Both the position numbers and the translations under genes were made by a program. From Microbacterium murale (lineage in GTDB: Bacteria > Actinomycetota > Actinomycetes > Actinomycetales > Microbacteriaceae): a stretch of DNA of 64,000 bases. The notes beneath the pieces are model-generated. The model did no database searches. It was given only the letters and a program-made list of their open reading frames with translations, and was not told the DNA's origin. Positions 59,067-64,000 of this stretch are shown here, piece by piece; positions within the stretch are counted from its first letter, which is position 1; every line of letters starts with the position of its first letter. The stretch spans positions 1,302,001-1,366,000 of the forward strand of contig NZ_JAUSXK010000001.1 of assembly GCF_030815955.1 (NCBI RefSeq), written 5' to 3'.

Positions 59067-60571
59067 GCGACGGACTGCTGCTGAGTGCACTGCTCGCCCA
59101 CCCGGAGAACGGCGGCGTGCAGCTGATCGCCGGGCCCGAGGACGCGGAGTGGACAGGCGTCGCCGTGGAGACGGCCGAAGAGTCCCTTCCTCCCGAGGGC
59201 GCCGACCGGCTCGCTGTTCTGACCGGCCTGCCACCCGTTCGACCGTGGCAGCAGGATGCACTCATCCGCCGCATCCGGGACAGAGGCTTCCGCGCGCTCG
59301 CAATTCCTCACGCGGAAACCTTCGGCGCAGGTACTCGTGCCCTGGCCGGCAGGCTCGGGATCAGCCTGCTCCACGTCGATCGTCCGATGCTGCTCGCCAA
59401 GGCGTGCTGGCAGCTCATCGAGGCGCGGGATGCGTTGACACTGAACTACGTCCGCAAGGTCGCGCAGTCCATCGAATATCACGCTGATGGCCTGCCGGAT
59501 CTGCTGCGCCATCTCTCTTCGAGTGTCGGACACGGGGTGGCGTTGATCGACGCCGAGGGCGTGCTCCTTCAAGCAGGCGGGGAACTCGACTCGGAGGTCC
59601 ATGCCGCCATCGACTTCGGCCCTTGGGTGGATCTCGCGCGAGCGTCGGATCACGCCGCTGCCTCGGTGCGCGTCGACAGCCCCAGCCGGGAGGGTCTGCG
59701 GCTGGCGTTCTTCGGCGAGGGGCTGGGTGAGCGGCAGGTGAGCGCGTTGGCTGTCGCCGCCGAGGTCGCCATGCCCGCAGTGGCGGCGCGAATACTGATC
59801 GATGAGGTCGATGAGGTGAACGACGCGGCCGTGTCATCCGGCGTCCTGCGCGACTTCGTCGACCTGCGCGGTGTATCGGACCTCGACGTCGAGCGCCGCA
59901 TGCTCGAGCGAGGTTGGCGCACGACCGGATATCACCTGGCGTTCCGCGTCATCGGTCGCAGCAAAGTGGACGCGCTTCAGCTGCTGCGGTTCGTGACGGG
60001 AGAGCTCGCCCGTATCGCGACCGATTCCCACGCGACCACGAGCGGCCGCGGGGTGAGTGGGTGGCTCACGTTCGCCGAGCCGCCGGCGCCCCCGCAGATC
60101 GAGCGTCACGTCGCGTCGCTGCGCGAGCTGCACAACGCCGCCCAGCGCGTGTTCAACGTCGCGACCGGCGTCGGATCGCTCGCCAGCGGAGCCCCTGGCC
60201 TCACGGCCTCCCTCAGCGAAGCATCCGACGCCTCGAAGATCGCGGCGAACCGCTCGGCGACCGGCTGGTTCGTTCGCGTCGACGGGCTGGGGCTCGAGCA
60301 GCTCCTGCTCGCCTGGACCGGCAACGACACCTTCGTGCCAGCGGCGCAGTCTCTTCTCGCCCCGCTGAGGTCGGGCGGCGGCGAGCTGTTGACGACGCTG
60401 TCGGCCTATCTCGATCACGAATCCGCCGTGGCACCGACCGCGGCCGCGCTCGGCCTTCACCGCAACACGGTCGCGACGCGCATCCAGCGGGCACAGGAGC
60501 TGCTGGGCGTCGACATGAGCGATCCCGAGGTTCGGCTCGCTGTGCACCTCGCCTGCCGGGCGGTGCGCTGA
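59063..60571 (+). CDS. PucR-family transcriptional regulator
   Basis: The 502-residue protein has an N-terminal PucR-type sensor (about 1-125, LLSALLAHPENGGVQLIAGPED, FRALAIPHAETFG), a central CdaR/GGDEF-like region and a C-terminal helix-turn-helix (DHESAVAPTAAALGLHRNTVATRIQRAQELLGVDMSDPEVRLAVHLA). PucR proteins activate purine, allantoin and related nitrogen-catabolic operons in response to a pathway intermediate. The ATGA overlap with DUF917 copy 3 makes it the last gene of the operon and its likely regulator. Confidence 0.9.
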   Translation: MSDGLLLSALLAHPENGGVQLIAGPEDAEWTGVAVETAEESLPPEGADRLAVLTGLPPVRPWQQDALIRRIRDRGFRALAIPHAETFGAGTRALAGRLGISLLHVDRPMLLAKACWQLIEARDALTLNYVRKVAQSIEYHADGLPDLLRHLSSSVGHGVALIDAEGVLLQAGGELDSEVHAAIDFGPWVDLARASDHAAASVRVDSPSREGLRLAFFGEGLGERQVSALAVAAEVAMPAVAARILIDEVDEVNDAAVSSGVLRDFVDLRGVSDLDVERRMLERGWRTTGYHLAFRVIGRSKVDALQLLRFVTGELARIATDSHATTSGRGVSGWLTFAEPPAPPQIERHVASLRELHNAAQRVFNVATGVGSLASGAPGLTASLSEASDASKIAANRSATGWFVRVDGLGLEQLLLAWTGNDTFVPAAQSLLAPLRSGGGELLTTLSAYLDHESAVAPTAAALGLHRNTVATRIQRAQELLGVDMSDPEVRLAVHLACRAVR

Positions 60572-60622
60572 GCGATCCGCATCGCCCCTACAGCCAGATG
60601 ATGCCGAGGCCCTTGTCATGCT

Positions 60623-60651
60623 TTGGCCATCCACGCGAGTGCAGGTAGGCT
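60623..60651 (+). promoter_or_regulatory. Promoter of the tRNA-Gly gene
   Basis: TTGGCC (60623-60628) and TAGGCT (60646-60651) are 17 nt apart and end 30 nt before the tRNA, a usual distance for a short 5' leader. No terminator is evident between the PucR gene and this promoter. Confidence 0.55.
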
Positions 60652-60681
60652 TGCCTTCACCTGTTCTTCATGAGCAAGTTC

Positions 60682-60752
60682 GGGACTGTAGTTCAATGGC
60701 AGAACTTCTGCTTCCCAAGCAGATAGCGCGGGTTCGATTCCCGTCAGTCCCT
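60682..60752 (+). tRNA. tRNA-Gly(CCC)
   Basis: A full cloverleaf can be drawn. The acceptor stem is GGGACTG with CAGTCCC. The D arm contains TAGTTCAATGGC. The anticodon stem TCTGC/GCAGA carries the loop TTCCCAA (anticodon CCC at 60714-60716). The T arm is CGGGTTCGATTCCCG. The discriminator is T and CCA is encoded at 60753-60755. It reads GGG glycine codons. It is convergent with the nitrilase gene, whose stop lies 16 nt downstream. Confidence 0.95.
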
Positions 60753-60770
60753 CCACTGCCTCCGGTCGGC

Positions 60771-61766
60771 TCAGTGCTCGATCTGGAAGTCGTCGGGCAC
60801 CGGAGCGTCGGAGTGCCGCGCAGCCCGCGCGTCGCGCTCGAGCCCTGATCGTTGCGTCAGCACGCCGTAGAGCTCGGGGCGGCGGCCGAGAAGCCATCGG
60901 CGCCCGGTCGACAGAGGCAAGAGGTCCAGGTCGAGATCGGCGGTCACCACCGACTCGTCGGCGACCGGAGTCTCGGCGATGATGCGTCCGTACGGATCGA
61001 TGATCATGGCGTTGCCCGTGCGGATCTCGTCGTCATCGGGGCCGATGCCGTTGCTGAAGAGGAGGAAGATCCCGTTGTCGTGCGCGCGCGATGGAAGCCA
61101 ACGCATGAGCCAGCCACGGCCGTACGGTCCGTTGACCGCATCGCGCAACGCCTCAGGATCGTTCGCCCGGTTATGCCAGAGCTCAGACGGGATGACCTTC
61201 ATGCCGTGCGGGCTGCGCGAGCTCGTGCCGCCCGTCTGATGCGGAGCGATGAGAACCTTCGCGCCCAGCAGCGTGACGGCCCTCACGTTCTCCACCAGGT
61301 TGTTGTCCCAACAGATCAGGATGGCCATCCGCACGCCCCACGGCGTATCGAACACGGTGAAGCGGTCACCGCTGGAGATCGCTGCGTGCTCGAAGGCGTG
61401 CAGTTTGCGGTGGACATGCACCGTCCCGTCGGGGAAGCACACGGCGTATGAGTTGTAGAGCGGGTCACCATCGGACTCGAGGAAGCCGGCGCCGATTCCG
61501 ACTCCCAGTTCCGCCGCCAGGTCGATGAGCGCGCGCACCAACGGGCCGTCGGCGGGTTCGGCGAGTTCACGGAGGTGCTTGACGGTGGTCTTCGTGAGGT
61601 GCCAGTACGCGAGCAGGCACATCTCGGGGAAGATGACGAGCTGCGTGCCTCCCGCGACGGCCTCCTCTGCGAGACGTCGCACGGTGGCGAGATTGCCGGC
61701 TTTGTCGGACGGCACCGCCTCGAACTGCACCACGGACACCCGAAGGCCGGCAGCGGAATCGGTCAT
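60771..61766 (-). CDS. Carbon-nitrogen hydrolase (nitrilase superfamily)
   Basis: The 331-residue protein has the nitrilase triad Glu48 (IFPEMC), Lys121 (VHRKLHAFE) and Cys152 (AILICWDNN). The segment CWDNNLVENVRAVTLLGAKVLIAPHQTGG is typical of amidase or carbamoylase branches rather than true nitrilases. Hydrolysis of an amide or N-carbamoyl compound is therefore favoured; in this setting it might finish degradation of the hydantoin-type substrate of the upstream operon, but it has its own LysR regulator. The stop lies 16 nt from the end of the convergent tRNA gene. Confidence 0.88.
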   Translation of the reverse strand: MTDSAAGLRVSVVQFEAVPSDKAGNLATVRRLAEEAVAGGTQLVIFPEMCLLAYWHLTKTTVKHLRELAEPADGPLVRALIDLAAELGVGIGAGFLESDGDPLYNSYAVCFPDGTVHVHRKLHAFEHAAISSGDRFTVFDTPWGVRMAILICWDNNLVENVRAVTLLGAKVLIAPHQTGGTSSRSPHGMKVIPSELWHNRANDPEALRDAVNGPYGRGWLMRWLPSRAHDNGIFLLFSNGIGPDDDEIRTGNAMIIDPYGRIIAETPVADESVVTADLDLDLLPLSTGRRWLLGRRPELYGVLTQRSGLERDARAARHSDAPVPDDFQIEH

Positions 61767-61819
61767 CTGGTCGTTCCTCTCGTCTGATCTCGTTTCCAGT
61801 CAAGAGGACCGCTCTCATT

Positions 61820-61854
61820 ACTTCCAATGACCAATTGGCAAGTTCGTATAAGTT
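61820..61854. promoter_or_regulatory. LysR-type operator and leaderless -10 between nitrilase and LysR genes
   Basis: ACTTCCAAT (61820-61828) and ATTGGCAAGT (61834-61843) form an imperfect inverted repeat, one base short of full symmetry, of the size LysR proteins use. TAAGTT (61849-61854) lies 6 nt before the LysR ATG at 61861. The site is between the two divergent genes, as is standard for LysR control. Confidence 0.55.
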
Positions 61855-61860
61855 CTAGGA

Positions 61861-62751
61861 ATGGATATTCGCCTGATGCGCGCATTCGTATCGGCTGCGG
61901 ACAGGCCGACCTTCAGTGAGGCCGCCGCTGCGCTGTCGATCACGCAGCCGGCCTTCACCAAGCAGATCCAGCAGCTGGAATCCCTGGTGGGAACGCCGTT
62001 GTTCCGCAGAGGTCGTCACGGAGCCGTGCTGACGTCCGCGGGTACGGCACTCTTGGAGCACGCCCGGTCGATCGTTGAGCTCACCGATCGGTTCGACGCC
62101 AGGGCGAAGCGCATGTCGACCGGAGACGAAGGCCACTTGACCGTCGGATTCGGACTCTCGAGCATCACCGTCGCTCCCCGCGCGGTCGCGGCGTATCGTT
62201 CGAGCTCTCCTGGCGTGTCGGTGCGCCTGGAGGACATGTCCTCGTCCGCGCAGATCGAGGGCGTGCGAAGCGGGGAGCTGGACATCGCCTTCGCGCGCAT
62301 GCCCGTCCCGCAGGACCTGCGCGCCGTCTCCGTGCTCTCAGATCGGCTGGCGATCGCACATCCAGAGGCATGGGAGGCGCCGCCTGACGAGCCCTCACCC
62401 GCCCGGTGGTTGCACGAGCATCCGCTCGTCCGACTGTCCTCTGGGCGCGGCCCCGGTCTGGCGGCCCAGGCAGCCCGCTATCTCGCCCATATCGGGGCTC
62501 CGTCAGACACCATCCAGGAAGCTGACGACCTGCAGACCGTTCTCGCCCTCGTAGCCGCGGGGGTCGGAGCGGCGATCGTCCCGGAGAGCGCGCGCAACAT
62601 CGCCCCGGCTCGCGTGTCGATGCACCGCCTCGACGGTGAGAGCGCGAGCTGGACGGTGGGCGTGGTCTGGCGCGCCGACAACGAGACGCCCGTAGTCCGA
62701 TCCTTCCTCGACGAACTCGCCCGGATCTCCGACGGCGCATCGCGCACCTAG
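61861..62751 (+). CDS. LysR-family transcriptional regulator
   Basis: The 296-residue protein has an N-terminal LysR helix-turn-helix (MRAFVSAADRPTFSEAAAALSITQPAFTKQIQQLESLVGTPLFRR) and a periplasmic-binding-like effector domain (LTVGFGLSSITVAPRAVAAYRSSSPGVSVRLEDMSSSAQIEGV). It is divergent from the nitrilase-family gene and most likely activates it and represses itself through the shared site upstream. No strong ribosome site precedes the ATG, consistent with a leaderless start. Confidence 0.93.
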   Translation: MDIRLMRAFVSAADRPTFSEAAAALSITQPAFTKQIQQLESLVGTPLFRRGRHGAVLTSAGTALLEHARSIVELTDRFDARAKRMSTGDEGHLTVGFGLSSITVAPRAVAAYRSSSPGVSVRLEDMSSSAQIEGVRSGELDIAFARMPVPQDLRAVSVLSDRLAIAHPEAWEAPPDEPSPARWLHEHPLVRLSSGRGPGLAAQAARYLAHIGAPSDTIQEADDLQTVLALVAAGVGAAIVPESARNIAPARVSMHRLDGESASWTVGVVWRADNETPVVRSFLDELARISDGASRT

Positions 62752-62888
62752 CGTGTATCCAACGTGCCCTCCGAGCGCCGCGTCGAGCGGCACTCCCGGC
62801 CGGACGAATCGTGAGGTCCGACGTTCGAATTACCTGAGCGCAGATGACTCAGCGGCATGCGCGCCCAGACGCTGCCTGTTGCATTCGA

Positions 62889-63824
62889 TCAGTTCCATGA
62901 CATGTTGATGAGGCGTTCGAACGTGGGATAGCCGCCGCACGCGAAGGCGTTCGCCATGGGTACGTTTCCGACATCGGTAGAGGCGCGGATGTGGTCTGCC
63001 CCTGCCCCGCCGAGAACCCGAGTTCCCTCGGAGAGGATGCCGTGGATGTAGCCCCTGCCGCGATGATCGGGGAGCACGCCGATGTAGGCGATGATCGGGT
63101 GGTACGAATTCCGGGCAGGGAACACGAAGCCGACCTCGTCTCCGTCCTCATTCACGGCCACGCGCCACCACTCGCGCGGGCTCGAGTACTTCTGGAATTC
63201 GCCCTCGTACTGTGACCTCGCAACCGCGCGCGCGTCGTCGCCGGCGAGCTCCTCCACGCTGTGCGCGTCGAGGGTCCCGGATAGGACGAGCGCAGTCAGA
63301 TCGAGCAGCTCGTCCTCAGAGCGGAACGGGCGAAACGACAACCGTGCGTCCGGCGGTGGGATAGGTGTGCCGGCCCGCCACTCCATACGGAGCCTCTCCA
63401 CCACGACGCGGGCACCAGAGGCCTCCATCACTTCGATGAGCATCTCTGTTTCGCGGCGGGAGTCGGGATGCTCTCGCCAGTCCGCCGACAGGTAACGGGC
63501 GAACTCCGGGGGGCTGTTCAGCGTTGTGATGACCTCTCCCCGAGCGGCCTCGAGCAGAGCGGCGGCGACTCGGCGCTGCTCGTCCTCAGAGAGCGTGATA
63601 TCGGTATCGAAGATGTCGAGTTGGGTGGGAGTGTCGCCACCGGGAGGACTCCACAGCGAGAGGCGACCCACGAGGCGTTCGTCCCGGGTCGCCAGCCACA
63701 TCCACTCTTCGCGCCGCCGGCCCTTTTCGAGGTCATCGGCGACCTCGTGATTGAGCACATACGGAAGGCTGAGGAACAGCCCGAGGTCGTCAGCACCGCG
63801 GTAATGGCGGATTTCAAAAGTCAT
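62889..63824 (-). CDS. GNAT-family N-acetyltransferase
   Basis: The 311-residue protein has two GNAT-like halves. The C-terminal half carries the acetyl-CoA loop GVLPDHRGRGYIHGIL and the following ASTDVGNVPMANAFACGGYPTF, with AIIAYIGV before it. The N-terminal half (RHYRGADDLGLFLSLP to about 140) resembles a degenerate GNAT domain without the Q/RxxGxG/A loop. The ATG at 63824 follows AGAGGGG; an upstream reading to 63890 has no such site. Substrate is unknown. Confidence 0.85.
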   Translation of the reverse strand: MTFEIRHYRGADDLGLFLSLPYVLNHEVADDLEKGRRREEWMWLATRDERLVGRLSLWSPPGGDTPTQLDIFDTDITLSEDEQRRVAAALLEAARGEVITTLNSPPEFARYLSADWREHPDSRRETEMLIEVMEASGARVVVERLRMEWRAGTPIPPPDARLSFRPFRSEDELLDLTALVLSGTLDAHSVEELAGDDARAVARSQYEGEFQKYSSPREWWRVAVNEDGDEVGFVFPARNSYHPIIAYIGVLPDHRGRGYIHGILSEGTRVLGGAGADHIRASTDVGNVPMANAFACGGYPTFERLINMSWN

Positions 63825-63918
63825 CGCGACCCCTCTTCGACAGCGATACCGGCACATCCGCCACTGTACGTTCGAGTCCGCCTCCGGCATAAATCGCTGG
63901 TCGCGTCCGGCCCGCGAA

Positions 63919-64000
63919 TCAACCAGCGATACGTGCCGCCACGATCCGGGCCGTCGCCGCAGGATCCATCCGGTGCCCCACCGACTCCGACACCTGCAGG
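63919..64000 (-). CDS. 3' end of an unidentified gene (partial)
   Basis: An open frame enters from the right edge on the minus strand and encodes about 26 residues ending VSESVGHRMDPAATARIVAARIAG before a TGA at 63919-63921. The codons are strongly G/C-ending in the third position, as in the real genes here. The remainder lies outside the window, so no function can be given. Confidence 0.4.
   Translation of the reverse strand, partial: LQVSESVGHRMDPAATARIVAARIAG

Overview
The window reads as chromosomal DNA of a high-GC actinobacterium, most likely a Microbacterium-like member of the Microbacteriaceae (inference). The reasons are the strong G/C third-position bias, the many GTG and TTG starts, a DUF222/HNH (13E12-type) gene, the dnaK-grpE-dnaJ-hspR order with HAIR-like operators, and many starts with a -10 box TANNNT only 6-7 nt upstream (leaderless mRNAs). 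Coding density is very high and no stretch over 300 nt lacks a gene. I see no rRNA, CRISPR array, prophage or complete insertion sequence; there is one tRNA gene, tRNA-Gly(CCC).

Layout. 1-3.0 kb: an HNH endonuclease gene bracketed by an inverted repeat, then a CYP152-type P450 peroxygenase. 3.0-15.4 kb: a glycan-degradation locus. A GH84 hexosaminidase is divergent from a run of a clan GH-D glycosidase, a tandem metallo-beta-lactamase-fold protein and a LacI regulator; a second unit follows with a ROK sugar kinase, a SIS-domain isomerase, a GH38 alpha-mannosidase and a six-hairpin-like protein. Near-identical LacI-type operators lie in both control regions, and a third lies before two Gfo/Idh/MocA oxidoreductases (16.2-18.2 kb). 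18.4-27.4 kb: a minus-strand GntR-ABC transporter-GH78 rhamnosidase-aldolase-secreted beta-propeller operon. 27.5-31.6 kb: the heat-shock operon with its terminator, promoter and two HAIR sites. 31.6-35.1 kb: a lipoprotein, an epoxide hydrolase-like enzyme and small membrane or DUF proteins. 35.1-41.0 kb: a complete peptide/nickel-type ABC importer followed by an AraC regulator. 41.3-48.9 kb: a DUF1254 gene bracketed by direct repeats, MFS efflux, a RIO-like kinase with a structured leader and a 20-codon upstream ORF, an Atg22-like transporter, and two divergent MarR-type genes with His/Gly-rich segments sharing one large palindrome. 48.2-52.7 kb: a TetR/hydrolase pair with twin operators, a Pro-rich membrane protein, dcd, and a zinc alcohol dehydrogenase. 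52.9-60.6 kb: an NCS1 permease, a HyuA-like hydantoinase/oxoprolinase, three tandem DUF917 (S-methyl-thiohydantoin desulfurase-like) proteins and a PucR regulator. 60.7-64.0 kb: tRNA-Gly, a nitrilase-family hydrolase divergent from a LysR regulator, a GNAT acetyltransferase, and the 3' end of one more gene.

How the genes may work together. The window is largely scavenging modules, each with its own regulator: LacI for glycans, GntR for rhamnosides, AraC for a peptide-like solute, PucR for a cyclic amide, and LysR for a nitrile or amide. The least explained are the triple-DUF917 module (52.9-60.6 kb) and the LacI-linked glycan operon, which carries a tandem MBL protein but no transporter of its own.
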